A program made the translations under genes and the position numbers. From Symbiodinium natans (lineage: Eukaryota > Sar > Dinophyceae > Suessiales > Symbiodiniaceae): 64,000 nt of DNA. Below are positions 32,496 through 42,012 of this stretch, in pieces. Location: positions 380,501 through 444,500 of the forward strand of contig CAJNDS010000546.1 in NCBI GenBank assembly GCA_905221605.1, written 5' to 3'. The notes beneath the pieces were generated by a model. The model was not told the DNA's origin. It made no database searches and saw nothing but the letters and a program-made list of their open reading frames with translations. Numbering within the stretch: the stretch's first letter is position 1; every line of letters starts with the position of its first letter.

Positions 32496-33272
32496 TAGAA
32501 TCGCAGCGATTTCAAATCGCCGCGTTTGGGGAAAGCCCGAATCGCGCGACTTGAATGGATATGCATCAGAGTTGAGATAGAAGGGGAGCTTGAAGGGGGA
32601 AGCTAAATGTGCGTTGTTCAAAACCCCCTTCTCAGGCGAATGATTTTTCCAGGCCCCAAAAGAATCATAAATAAGTAGCAATTCGGGCCTGCGGTTTTTT
32701 AGTCGCTGCAATGTGATTCCACGATTTAATATTCTAAGTCCTAGGTTACTGCTCTTGGGCCACCCTAAACCCTAAGCCCTAAACCCTAAACCTTTCATTC
32801 CTAGACTACTCCTGGGTCTATGGGGCATCCCCAAGCTTGCTGTTGGGGCTGGGTGGGGTGGGTAATCCCGAAACCCGACAGCCCCTAGCTCGTCTAAGCA
32901 GCTCAAATGTGTTTAGGGTTGAGTGTTTAGGGTTTAGGGCTTAAAGTGTAGGGTTTTAGTGTTTAGGGTTTAGGGTGTAGGGTTTTGGGTTTTAGTGTTT
33001 AGGGTTTGGGGTTCGAGGTATACAAAGGGTTCCCCAATTAAGAGCCCATGTTAAGGGACCATGTAACTGCCCGAAGACGAGACATCTTACCCTCCTGCCC
33101 CGTGAGTCCTTCTGCCTGTCAACACGGGCCTAAGCCCTAAACTGCGGTTTAGGGTTCAGGGGTGTAGGGGTGTATAGGGGTTTAGAGGTTTAGGGCTTAG
33201 GCTTATAAACCCTATCCCTAAACCCTAAACCCTAAACTATAGACCCTCTAAACCCGAAACGCGAACCATTAG

Positions 33273-33341
33273 GTCGGCTGCGGCTGTTCCAGCAAAGAGT
33301 TCCAGCGCAGCGCGGCGGTGATTTACGGAAGTGGCCAGCCG
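33273..33341 (+). CDS. Candidate exon, ~69 bp
   Basis: After ACCATTAG|G, the frame VGCGCSSKEFQRSAAVIYGS is open. CCCTAAA lies upstream and TTTAGGG downstream. Family unknown. Confidence 0.4.
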
Positions 33342-34042
33342 GGGTTGGGGTTTAGGGAAGTCTAGGGTTTAGGGTCTAGGGTTTAGGGTTTAGAGCGGGT
33401 TTAGGTTTGCATGGCCCAAAACATGGCCTCAAAAGTCCTGGCTCGATTCGGTGAGTACACAAGGCTTGCTAAGGACAGGGTTCTTGAGCCCTGAAGCCTA
33501 AACCCAAAACCCTAAACCCTAAACCCCAAACCCTAAACCCTAACAACCCTAAACCCATTTGATGGAGCATTTCGCTCCAAGTATTTCACTCCACGATGCT
33601 CCTGGTGCTACGGTCCTGAATTGTTCGGGGTGGCGCATGTGCCAGAGTACACGTGCCTGAGAAGATCCTCATGAAGCTCAGCCTTTCGTTTGAGCTAATC
33701 CTAAGGGGCTGGCTGCACTTGGTTGATGAGAGGGGCAAGGAGTGAAAACACGAGGTTTGACTTGTAGGATTGTCGGGACAGACAGGCGTTGTCCCTTGAT
33801 CAAGGGGCTACAAGGGTTCTTAGGGGTTATTTAGGGGCTATTTAGGGGCTACTTCGGCAGATAGAGGCTATACAAGATGCCCCTCAACTTGAACCCCAAA
33901 GCCCAAAACCACCCTAAACCGCCCTAAACCAACCAAAGCCTTCTAGGGAGGAGAGGAGAGTCCTGAATTTTACTTCGTTGGGGTTTAGGGCTTAGGGTTT
34001 AGGTTTCACAATAGCTTAGGGTTTAGGGTTGAGGGTTGCTTT

Positions 34043-34351
34043 TGTTTTTGTCTTGTTGACGGTTCTTTGGCCGACCCTGTTTTCTGGTATGAAACCAAGA
34101 GTGGTCCTTCGCTTGATTATGCTATTGGTTCTTCGCTGGGTCTTTCGATTAGTGTACCGATTTTCGTTTTCCTCCTACTTCGTGTGGCTATTCTATTGTT
34201 TCTACAACGGAATCAGTCGGCACTTGTTCAAACCAACTGCTCTTGTTTGTTGTTCATTTGCGTCGCGAGAAGAACATATAAGAAGCCCAGAAGAATAAAG
34301 AAGAGCCACCGCATTCACTTAATAGGGCTCAGGGTTGAATACGAGTCATAG
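34043..34351 (+). CDS. Possible membrane-protein segment
   Basis: A plus frame is open to a TAG at 34349-34351. It has a polar N-terminal part (VFWYETKSGPSLDYAIGSS), one hydrophobic segment of about 25 residues (SVPIFVFLLLRVAILLFL) and a basic C-terminal tail rich in K and R. No ATG is in frame near the left edge, so it would be an exon or a relic. A second, wholly hydrophobic frame overlaps and is less plausible. Confidence 0.3.
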   Translation, partial: CFCLVDGSLADPVFWYETKSGPSLDYAIGSSLGLSISVPIFVFLLLRVAILLFLQRNQSALVQTNCSCLLFICVARRTYKKPRRIKKSHRIHLIGLRVEYES

Positions 34352-34575
34352 GCCCCTTACTTCTTGCCACTTATGGCATGACTTGGGATACCAAAAGCTG
34401 CCGTAAAACCCTACAGCCCCTGATCCCTACAACGGTTTAGGGTTTAGGGTGGCTAAAGCCCTAAAGCCCTGCACCTTAAACTAGGAGCTAGTCAGCTAAT
34501 CTGCGCTATGGCCCCTCTTTTGGCACGGGGTCTTTCCGAAACCCTAAACTCAAAACCTTAAACCCTAAGCCCTTG

Positions 34576-34728
34576 CAGTATACTTGGAGAATCGGGGCAC
34601 TTAGCAAGTAGGGCCAGGGTTGTAAGTACCTTAATGGGGGGGGGGGGGGGGCTGTAAGTATTCATGACAGTAGTTACCGTACTTATAACCCCACTCACTA
34701 AGTCCCATGATCCTTTAGGTAGGGTGCC
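34576..34728. mobile_element. MITE-C copy with G-run
   Basis: Left end TACTTGGAGAATCGGGGCAC, right end CCCATGATCCTTTAGGTAGG. An 18-base G run interrupts the middle. Confidence 0.65.
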
Positions 34729-35114
34729 AAAAAAAGGTTTAGGCTTCAGGGTTACAAGTCTCGCCATGTATGGGTGCGGGATCATCCAACCTCCAACCCC
34801 AAACCCTCAAACCCCTAAATCCCTAAACCCTAAATTCCTCAACCCTAAATCCCCTAAATCCCTGAATCCCTAATCCCTACAGTAGAAGCCAAAAAGTTGG
34901 AAACTCAATAGCCTCAACCCCTAAGAGTAAAGTAATTCTAGGGAATACCAGCACTACTTGTCCTTAAGAAGGTTTCCAGCTTTGTGGGGTTTACTAACCC
35001 TAAACCCTAAACCCTAAACCCTAAACCCTAAACCCTAAACCCGGAATGGCAGGGCCAACGTTAGCAAGGCAAGCCAGGGCAACCGTTAGGGAAAAAAAAA
35101 GCACCTCCCATTTA

Positions 35115-35223
35115 CCCTAAGGGTCCATGTACCTCATTATTATGTACTTGGGCCCTAAATACCCTAAATAGGAGGTACCTTAAGGCCCAAGTATTCCCTA
35201 TTTAGGTACATGGACCCTTAGGG
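35115..35223. mobile_element. MITE-B, intact copy (109 bp)
   Basis: Identical by eye to the copy at 14592-14700. The flanking triplets are TTA on both sides, consistent with a 3-bp target duplication at a different site. Confidence 0.9.
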
Positions 35224-35735
35224 TTAGTTTGCATAGGAAGTGGTTCATCCCAGCTACACAGTGAAAGAAGCCGAACGAGCATGGTTGAGGCTCGGGCTTG
35301 GTGTAGGGTTTAGGGTTCGGGGTTTGGGGTTTAGGGTTTAGGGTTTAAAATTTAGGGTTTAGGGTTTAGGGTTCAGGCTTTAGGGTTTAGGGTTTAGGGT
35401 TTATTTTAAACTTAAAATTTAGGGTTTAGGGTTTAGGGCCACTGGCGCCGGAATGCTGACACACGCGCTAAACGACGGGCCTACTCCTCGTAGCTTAGGA
35501 CGTAACAAACCTACCATCATTTGGATCAGCAACGCGTCGAATCCGGCAACAGAAGCTCGGAGCTGGATGCTTGTTTGCCGTGTTCCGCCGGCCTTCCCGC
35601 TGCGTGCGCTCTTTCGACAGCTTACCCCGCAACATGCTTTGAAGTCCTCACGAAACACTGTTCAAGCCTTGCAAACTTGTGCATGCGACCGAGGCGGCCT
35701 GTGTAAGTGTAGCAGCACATCGAATCGTGCCAACC

Positions 35736-35983
35736 ATGCCGGCCATGCCCCTTACGATTGAGGTGAGCCTGCTTAGTGGCAGGTCGGCTTCACTGGAAGC
35801 AAGACTGGATGAATCTGTACGCGCACTGCGGATTCGAGCGCAGAAGGCCTTGGCAGTTGGCAGGGGCAAACTCCTAGACTGCTCCGGGCGCGTGCTGGAC
35901 TCAGCGGCCACGCTTGAGCACTGTAGGCTGCGAAATGGCGATTCTGTGACCTTGCAGACAGGCAACCTGCAGATTCTTAATAG
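35736..35983 (+). CDS. Ubiquitin-like N-terminal exon of an RCC1-like repeat gene
   Basis: The most likely start is the ATG at 35736 (MPAMPLTIEVSLLSGRSASL). An in-frame ATG at 35679 lies further upstream, and the ATG at 35745 is an alternative. The segment has the ubiquitin-like pattern of a beta strand (TIEVSLLSG), a helix (DESVRALRIRAQKALAVGRG), a KLLDCSGRVLDSAATL turn-strand block and a closing NGDSVTLQ. I recall ubiquitin-like heads joined to DGSVVTWG repeats in Symbiodinium proteins. Here the frame leads into an 87- or 99-bp intron and continues in frame at 36071. Function in this family is unknown. A protein-interaction role is inferred only from the fold. Confidence 0.75.
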
Positions 35984-36070
35984 GTGAATGAGTACACTTT
36001 TTGGGGTAGTATAATTCCCTATTAGAACTGAAAGTGTTTTTGGGGGGGCCTTATGAACTCAGCAACTAAG
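35972..36070 (+). other. Introner-like intron 1
   Basis: The pentamer GATTC occurs at 35972-35976 and again at 36071-36075, flanking the insert like a target duplication. Removal as GA-AG (35972-36070, 99 bp) or as GT-AG (35984-36070, 87 bp) both keep the ubiquitin-like head in frame with the RCC1-like repeats. The text GAATGAGT, AACTGAAAGTG and TCAGCAACTAAG is shared with intron 2 at 36799. Confidence 0.75.
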
Positions 36071-36798
36071 GATTCGAGGCAACAATAATGCTTCTGTTGC
36101 CGTTCTGGGCGATGGGTCTGTTGTGACCTGGGGAGATGCTGACAGTGGTGGCGAGAGCGATGCGGTGCAACGGCACTTAGAGGATGTGATGCAGATCCAA
36201 GCCACCTGCCAAGCTTTTGCCGCAATTCTGCGTGATGGGTCTGTTGTGACCTGGGGAGATCTTGACCACGGCGGCAACAGCGATGATGTGCAAGACCAAT
36301 TGAAGCGCGTGCAGCGGATCCAAGCTACTGATGGGGCATTTGCTGCCATGCTGGACGATGGGTCCGTTGTGACCTGGGGTTGTGCTAGCGGCGGTGGCGA
36401 CAGCAATGCGGTGCAGGGTCAGCTGAAGGACGTGCAGAAGATCCAAGCTACCAGCGGAGCTTTTGCTGCGATCTTGGGCGATGGGTCTGTTGTGACCTGG
36501 GGGGAATGCTTCCTTTGGCGGTGACAGCAGAGATGTGCAACATGAGCTGAAGGACGTGCAGCAGCTCCAATCTACTGACGGGGCTTTCGCTGCTATTCTG
36601 GGCGATGGCTCTGTTGTGACCTGGGGCCGTGCCGAGTTTGGTGGCGACAGCAGAGGTGTGCAAAGTCAGCTGAAGGATGTGCAGCAGATCCAAGCAGCTT
36701 GCTTTGCTTTTGCTGCGATTCTGCGCGATGGCTCTGTTGTGACCTGGGGCTGTGCTATCGGTGGAGGTGACAGCAGATGTGTGCAAGGTCAGCTAAAG

Positions 36799-36904
36799 GA
36801 CTTGTGGCGGAATGAGTGCACTTTACACTTTTTGGGATATTAGAATCCCCGATCGAACTGAAAGTGCACACTTTTCGGGAGCTTATAAATTCAGCAACTA
36901 AGAG
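36799..36904 (+). other. Introner-like intron 2 (GA-AG)
   Basis: AGGAC at 36797-36801 is repeated at 36903-36907. Excision of 36799-36904 joins AAG to GAC GTG and restores QLKDVQQIQA exactly. Neither a GT nor a GC donor nearby restores the frame. Internal text matches intron 1 (GAATGAGT, CGAACTGAAAGTG, TCAGCAACTAAG). Confidence 0.75.
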
Positions 36905-36960
36905 GACGTGCAGCAGATCCAAGCTGCCAACGAAGCTTTTGCTGCCATTCTGGGCGATGG

Positions 36961-37034
36961 GTCCGTTGTGACCTGGGGTCGTGCTAGCGGCGGTGGGGTC
37001 CGTTGTGACCTGGGGTCGTGCTAGCGGCGGTGGC
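36961..37034 (+). repeat. 37-bp tandem duplication in an RCC1-like unit
   Basis: GTCCGTTGTGACCTGGGGTC begins at 36961 and again at 36998. Because 37 is not a multiple of three, the duplication shifts the frame. Confidence 0.9.
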
Positions 37035-37124
37035 GACAGCAATGCGGTGCAGGGTCAGCTGAAGGGCGTACAGCAGATCCAAGCTACCAGCGAAGCTTTT
37101 GCTGCGATCTTGGGCGATGGGTCT

Positions 37125-37226
37125 GTTGCTTTGTCATAGCCGTGTAGCATTTTGCATTTTGAAGGGTACTTAAACTCAATAAGGAATAGAAATTAGGTTT
37201 TTCATATGATCCCAACCGTGAACTAG
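37125..37226 (+). other. Intron 3 (GT-AG) with GTTG duplication
   Basis: GTTG at 37125-37128 recurs at 37227-37230. Removing 37125-37226 rejoins GATGGGTCT to GTTGTGACCTGG and restores DGSVVTWG. It is AT-richer than the exons. Confidence 0.7.
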
Positions 37227-37583
37227 GTTGTGACCTGGGGCGATGCTTGCTTTGGGGGCGACTGCAGCGGAGTGCAAGGGCAGCTTAGGGACCTGCATCA
37301 GATCCAAGCTAGCTATTTAGCCTTTGCCGCCGTTCTGGGTGATGGGTCCGTGATGATGGCTCAGGCGGTGACAGTCGTGATGTGCAAGATCAGCTGAATT
37401 CCGTGCAGTGGATCCAGGCTAGCTGCTTTTCCTTTGCTGCGGTTCAGGACGATAGGTCTCTTGTGACCTGGGGCAACCCTACCTCTGGCGGCGACAGTCG
37501 TGCTGTGCAAGGTCAGCTGAAGGATGCGCAGCAGACCCAAGGATCCAGATGGGTGTTTCTTGACCTCTGGGCCATGGGTCTGT

Positions 37584-37781
37584 TGTGACCATGAGACTCA
37601 AGGAACTCAAGAAGGGACTTTAGAAGGGACCCTAAGGGCTTCTCCGGGCTGATCTGTAGGGCTGACTTCGGGAGATGGGGACTATAGAAGGTATATGTAT
37701 ATATATATATATTTGTATATATATATATATAAGCGTTAAAAAGGGAAATAAGATTAAGGGTCCCTCTATGTGACATGAGAC
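37584..37781 (+). other. Insertion in a decayed RCC1-like unit
   Basis: TGTGACCATGAGAC (37584-37597) and TGTGACATGAGAC (37769-37781) flank about 170 bp that contains two (AT)n runs. Degenerate RCC1-like text (GATGCTGACTGGGGCGGCGA) resumes afterwards to about 37855. Confidence 0.55.
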
Positions 37782-37856
37782 GATGCTGACTGGGGCGGCG
37801 AGCACATGCTCGTGCAATGTCAGCTGTTAGGACGCGGGCAACAGATCCGCAGGGCA

Positions 37857-38229
37857 ACGTGTTTAAATGTGGGTTTAGGGTTTAGGGTTGTTTCAGGTTT
37901 TGCCGCCTACAAGCTTCGACGGTAAATTCACGCCGTTTGATGCGCATTGTTCCGTTCGCGCCGTTTGCTGCGCGCATTGTTCCATTCGTTTCAGTCTCCA
38001 CCCTGCATTTTGAGGTGAGACTCTTTGCTTCGTCACGTGAGATCCCAAGCCCTACACCATAAACCCTACTTAAAGGATCAGGGGACTTAGTAAGTGGGGT
38101 TAGAAGAAACGCAACTGGACTTCTATCTGCTTACAAGCCCAATTAAGCTACTTCAAACCCTACTTACTACGTGCCCCGATCCTCCAAGTATAAGCCCTGA
38201 ACATCCCTAAACCCTAAACCCCAAACCCT
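37857..38229. other. No gene seen; one MITE-C copy
   Basis: Unique DNA with a GCCGTTTG-n-GCGCATTGTTCC segment given twice (about 37933-37985), then a MITE-C copy at about 38068-38193 with the ends ACTTAAAGGATCAGGGGACT and GTGCCCCGATCCTCCAAGTA. Confidence 0.55.
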
Positions 38230-38325
38230 ACCGGGATATTCGGCCGCGCCCCGGAGTTGAAGACCCGGGAGATCCTGGCATGCTCAAACGAGCCCATGCC
38301 TTTCCAACATCATCGGCTCTCACTC
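38230..38325 (+). CDS. Candidate exon, ~95 bp
   Basis: One plus frame is open with normal composition (TGIFGRAPELKTREILACSN, then EPMPFQHHRL). CCCTAAA lies upstream and a TTTAGGG array directly downstream. Splice edges are unclear and the family is unknown. Confidence 0.4.
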
Positions 38326-38329
38326 GGGT

Positions 38330-38418
38330 TTAGGGTTTAGGGTTTAGGGTTTAGGGTTTAGGGCTTAGGGCTTAGGGCTTAGGGCTTAGGGCTTAGGGTT
38401 TAGGGTTTAGGGTTTAAG
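38330..38418 (+). repeat. TTTAGGG / TTAGGGC array
   Basis: A block of about five TTAGGGC variants is bracketed by canonical TTTAGGG units, the same arrangement as at 19001-19160. Confidence 0.9.
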
Positions 38419-39334
38419 GTGCCCGTCAAACATCATCGTCTCTCACTCTGCCCAGCTCACAACCCCCAGAGGGTCTGTTTGTAATAGAGTTCTGGATTGG
38501 AGGGTTCAGGGTTTAGGGTGTAGGGTGTAGGGTGTAGGATTTAGGGTTTAGGGTTTAGGGTGTAGGTTTAGGGTTTAGGGTTTAGGGTTTAGGGTTTAGG
38601 GTCGAGGGTTGAGGGTTGAGGGTTGAGCGTTGAGGGTTTCCGAATTTTAGGGAACCTTATTGGGGTGCTCAGTATAAGGGAATCTCATTATTTGAGGGTC
38701 TGTATTAGGTACCCGAAAACCCTACTGAGTATGGGTTTTGATACCTAATTCCATAGTGGTACGACAAATGGACCCTTTGGGAACGCCTTGCCGGTGTTGC
38801 CCAACAACAAAAAGAAACGCTGTCTGAGCGCGCATGGAGAGTGCAATCGTGTGCACCTGGGTAAACCGTAAGCCTGCATCCGCCTCAACTCACCCCGAAG
38901 GGGTACAGGGTTCTCGGGCGTGGAGCTTCAGGCGTAGTGTTGAGTTTTGCGGGTGTAGGCCTTCCAGTAGGGTTTAGGTTTAGGACCCCAAGCCCCTCCC
39001 CTCCCACCCCCACCCCAACCAAGGACCTCGACCGACATAGGCTCGGCCCCACTGCTAAGCCCTAAACCCGAAGTCCTAAACCCTAAACCCTAGACCCCAA
39101 ACCCTTGCCTCAAAAAAAACAACGAAACACCAAAAGGGACCCTAACTTAGGGGTACCTCAAAAGGTTCCCCTTAATCTACTCCTAATGTTGCCCTTATAC
39201 GACCTTAAGGATCTTTCAAAAGGGTCCAAGGTAAAACCCTACCATTAAAGGATCAGGGGACCTAGTAAGTGGGGTTATAAGAAAGGTAACTATACTTAGA
39301 GAATTACTTCGAAGCCAATTTGAGGTCCTTCTCA

Positions 39335-39413
39335 ACCCTAAACCCTAAACCCTAAACCCTAAACCCTAAACCCTAAACCCTAAACCCTAAACCCTAAACC
39401 CTAAACCCTAAAC
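39335..39413 (-). repeat. CCCTAAA array
   Basis: About eleven units. The array at 39493-39584 is inverted relative to it. Confidence 0.95.
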
Positions 39414-39492
39414 GTTTCTGGGGAACCTTAAAGGCCGCAGCTGCGGCAAGAAGCCCTCAATGGCTCCACCGCGCTTAGGGTGCTGAGTAGGA

Positions 39493-39584
39493 GTTTAGGG
39501 TTTAGGGTTTAGGGTTTAGGGTTTAGGGTTTAGGGTTTAGGGTTTAGGGTTTAGGGTTTAGGGTTTAGGGTTTAGGGTTTAGGG
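39493..39584 (+). repeat. TTTAGGG array
   Basis: About thirteen units. Confidence 0.95.
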
Positions 39585-40162
39585 CTTTCGCAAGTTTGAG
39601 GACAGGATGCCTTCTGCATGCTCAAGACCTTCCTGCGGCCAAAGGTGGAGCAGCGCTGCCTCTGGTGTCTCTGACTGCAGTTGAGGGGTTTAGGGTTTAG
39701 GGTTTAGGGTTTAGGGTTTAGGGTTTAGGGCAACCCCACAACCCGTAGCCTACACGCTGATGGCAGCCTGAGAGCAGGCCAGGCTGAGATTTTCAGGGTT
39801 GCGGTAAACCTTAAACTTCCTAAACCCTATAGGGATCGGACTCCTTGGGGCAAAAGGCTAATCTGCAAGTCTAAGCCCTACTCAAGGGTTTATTGGTTAG
39901 GGTGTAGGGGTTCATAGGGCCCGAAAGGGTTCCCGATGAATGAAGGGCACCCCATAAATGGTACACTAACACCCTAATCCCCCTAACCCGAAACCCTAAA
40001 CCCTAAGCCCTAAACCCTAAACCCTAAACCCTAAGCCCTGAGCCCTGAGCCCTAAGCCCAAAGCCCTAAGCCCTCAACCTTAAGCCAATCTCGAGGTGTG
40101 TTTTGTTCATCCTTTGGTCGAACTCTGATAGATGCCAAGGCGGCACCATCGCAAGTTGCAGT

Positions 40163-40282
40163 TTAGGGTTCAGGGTTTAGGGTATTTAGGGTATTTAGGG
40201 TATTTAGGGTATTTAGGGTATTTAGGGTATTTAGAGTATTTAGGGTATTTAGGGTATTTAGCGTATTTAGCGTATTTAGGGT
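40163..40282 (+). repeat. TATTTAGGG nonamer array
   Basis: About eleven units of TATTTAGGG, a telomeric heptamer with an added TA. The YLG repeat frame over it is an artefact. Confidence 0.9.
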
Positions 40283-40483
40283 TTTGGGGGTCAGGGATTA
40301 CTGGGGTTGACTTGGAACATTGCTTTACATTCTATTGGGTCCTCATCCCTGATATGCCCACAGCAAAACCTAAACGCTAAACCCTAAACCCTAACTAATA
40401 ATGATCTCAAGCACGGGGTTTGGAAGTCAACAGGTCCCTTGATCTGAGGGAGTTTGGCCCTTCTTCGCTTCTCTCTTGGCTTA

Positions 40484-40584
40484 CCCTAAGGGTCCATGTA
40501 CCTAAATAGGCGGATAGGTAGGCCTTCATGTACCTCCTATACAAGGACTTTGGGGCCCAAGTACACAATAATGAGGTACATGCG
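40484..40584. mobile_element. MITE-B copy
   Basis: Left end CCCTAAGGGTCCATGTACCT, right end AATGAGGTACATGCG. The interior matches the reversed copy at 22483. Confidence 0.75.
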
Positions 40585-40802
40585 AAAGCCTAGACCCCAA
40601 ACCCTCATACAAGGGTTATCAGTCATGGTTTCAAGCAGAAAACAGCCCTATCACCCGCCGCAATACTGCCCACGTTTAGCCATACTGGGGGCATAGTGGG
40701 GCTTATTTCGGGCCAGGTCGTGGTTGCTGTACGCACGGTAGAGTCTTGGCCGGGAAGTGCAGATTGAGATTCCGAAAGTTATGGGGGGTGTGGGTCGGCT
40801 TT

Positions 40803-40925
40803 AACCCTCGACTGAGCACGTGAGGTTGTAAGTAAGGTTACTAGACTTATAAGTGCTTATAACCTCAAGAAAGTATTTATAACCCTACCTACTAAGTGCC
40901 CCGATCCTCCGAGTAGTTCCTACTT
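40803..40925. mobile_element. MITE-C copy
   Basis: The left end is decayed. The right end ACTAAGTGCCCCGATCCTCC is well preserved, with TATAACC/GGTTA-type text inside. Confidence 0.6.
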
Positions 40926-40987
40926 AGCTTAGATTTGGGGTTTCGGGACTTCCGAGACACCCGAACACCAAGCCGTAGCCAGCCCAG

Positions 40988-41041
40988 GTACTCTTACACG
41001 CAGCGTGCTTGCAAGCATCACTTCGTGCTCATGTTTGGAGT
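40988..41041 (+). CDS. Candidate exon, ~54 bp
   Basis: After CCAGCCCAG|G, the frame YSYTQRACKHHFVLMFG is open, followed by GTTTAAG. Family unknown. Confidence 0.45.
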
Positions 41042-41118
41042 TTAAGGGCTCTAGGGCTTCGGAGCTTTCAAATTCTAGGGCTTTTGGTCATTGCTCTAGG
41101 GCTTTCACAAGGTCAGCC

Positions 41119-41284
41119 CTAAACCCTAAACCCTAAACCCTAAACCCTAAACCCTAAACCCTAAACCCTAAACCCTAAACCCTAGACCCTAAACCCTAAA
41201 CCCTAAACCCTAAACCCTAAACCCTAAACCCTAAACCCTAAACCCTAAACCCTAAACCCTAGACCCTAAACCCTAAACCCTAAA
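41119..41284 (-). repeat. Long CCCTAAA array
   Basis: About 23 units with two CCCTAGA variants. Confidence 0.95.
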
Positions 41285-41553
41285 CAAGGAAGTCCAATTT
41301 GGCACCTTGGGTTTACCTGACGCGTCATCGCACCTGGCGCAACCCACGGGCCTTCAGCATGGTTTAGGGTTTAGGGTTTAGGATTTAGGGTCTAGGGTAC
41401 TGAATATCGACATTTGTCTGGTACTATACCCAAAATATCTGGCTTGGGGTTTGGGTTTTGGGTACTTTACACCCAGTGACAATCACATTAGGACAGTTAA
41501 GGGGGGGTTTGTAAGGGGGATATAAGTTAAGTCATCATTGGGTCATCAGTGCC

Positions 41554-41736
41554 ATGGCCCTCCAAGTGGGCAAGCTTGCAAAGACGGTGATGCGCATCTT
41601 CACAGAAATGATAGTGGCAAAGGGTGGGACCCTAAGCCCTCTGCCTTCAACCGGCGTACCTGACAGCACATATCTGAACCGTGAAGCCAACCATATTCAT
41701 TGTAGCATTTCAAACGGTTTAGGGTTTAGGGTTTAG
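41554..41736 (+). CDS. Candidate coding segment with ATG
   Basis: The frame starting MALQVGKLAKTVMRIFTEMI is open for 60 codons and ends within TTTAGGG repeats, so only about the first 52 codons can be genuine. An amphipathic helix opens it. It may be a first exon, or an internal exon after ATCAG. Unknown family. The exon-like island at 41933 follows on the same strand. Confidence 0.45.
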   Translation: MALQVGKLAKTVMRIFTEMIVAKGGTLSPLPSTGVPDSTYLNREANHIHCSISNGLGFRV

Positions 41737-41932
41737 GTTTTAGGGTTTAGGGTTTAGGGTAAAATCGCTCCTGAAGCAATCGTGAAGTAGTGCTCGTCAA
41801 TGGCTTACCAGCAGAAAGTGCCTTCGTGTGAAAGGAAATTTCGCTCATCCAGCGCAAGTCCCGCTGGGGGGGGGGGCTTCCCTCCTGCCCACTGCACTTT
41901 TTAAGTCTTCCTGCTGATGCCGATGAATTCAG

Positions 41933-42012
41933 GATCTGGGACACAGCAGATGTTCAGACTCGTTGAAACTTTCTCCCGCAATGAACTCACGCAGAAGGTG
42001 ATTGAGTTGGAA
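41933..42012 (+). CDS. Candidate exon, ~65-80 bp
   Basis: After GATGAATTCAG|G, the frame reads SGTQQMFRLVETFSRNELTQ and then KVIELEP. A GTGATT donor at 41998 is possible. It is helix-rich and the family is unknown. Confidence 0.5.

Larger units (their letters stand above)
36071..37600 (+). pseudogene. RCC1-like repeat region, frameshifted
   Basis: At least ten units of about 123 bp (41 residues) have the pattern AFAAILGDGSVVTWG, GGDS, VQ-QLKDVQQIQA. Their DGSVVTWG cores lie near 36111, 36233, 36357, 36480, 36603, 36727, 36957, 37120, 37340 and 37460. The repeats are RCC1/beta-propeller-like. The frame is broken by an extra G in the six-G run at 36499-36504, by a 37-bp tandem duplication at 36961-37034 and by a lost DGSVVTWG core near 37350. 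Two introns (36799-36904 and 37125-37226) interrupt it without breaking the frame. Decay of a duplicated family member is likely, but homopolymer sequencing error could explain the first break. Confidence 0.75.
38500..40980. other. Array- and MITE-rich stretch, no secure gene
   Basis: Telomeric arrays at 38500-38625, 39335-39413, 39493-39584 and 39688-39730, a MITE-C-like piece near 39243, the TATTTAGGG array, a MITE-B copy and a MITE-C copy. The GC-rich piece at 39590-39686 may be an exon, but its frames are not decisive. Confidence 0.5.

Noticed and set aside
34029-34298. Hydrophobic 89-residue frame starting MRVAFVFVLLTVLWP
   Set aside because: It overlaps a more balanced frame and begins inside TTTAGGG-derived text. 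The hydrophobicity follows from T-rich codons.
35453-35706. Frames upstream of the ubiquitin-like exon as an N-terminal extension
   Set aside because: Several frames on both strands are open over the same bases, and the ubiquitin-like fold starts cleanly at MPLTIEVSLL.
40132-40380. 82-residue frame with YLG repeats
   Set aside because: It is the translation of the TATTTAGGG nonamer array.
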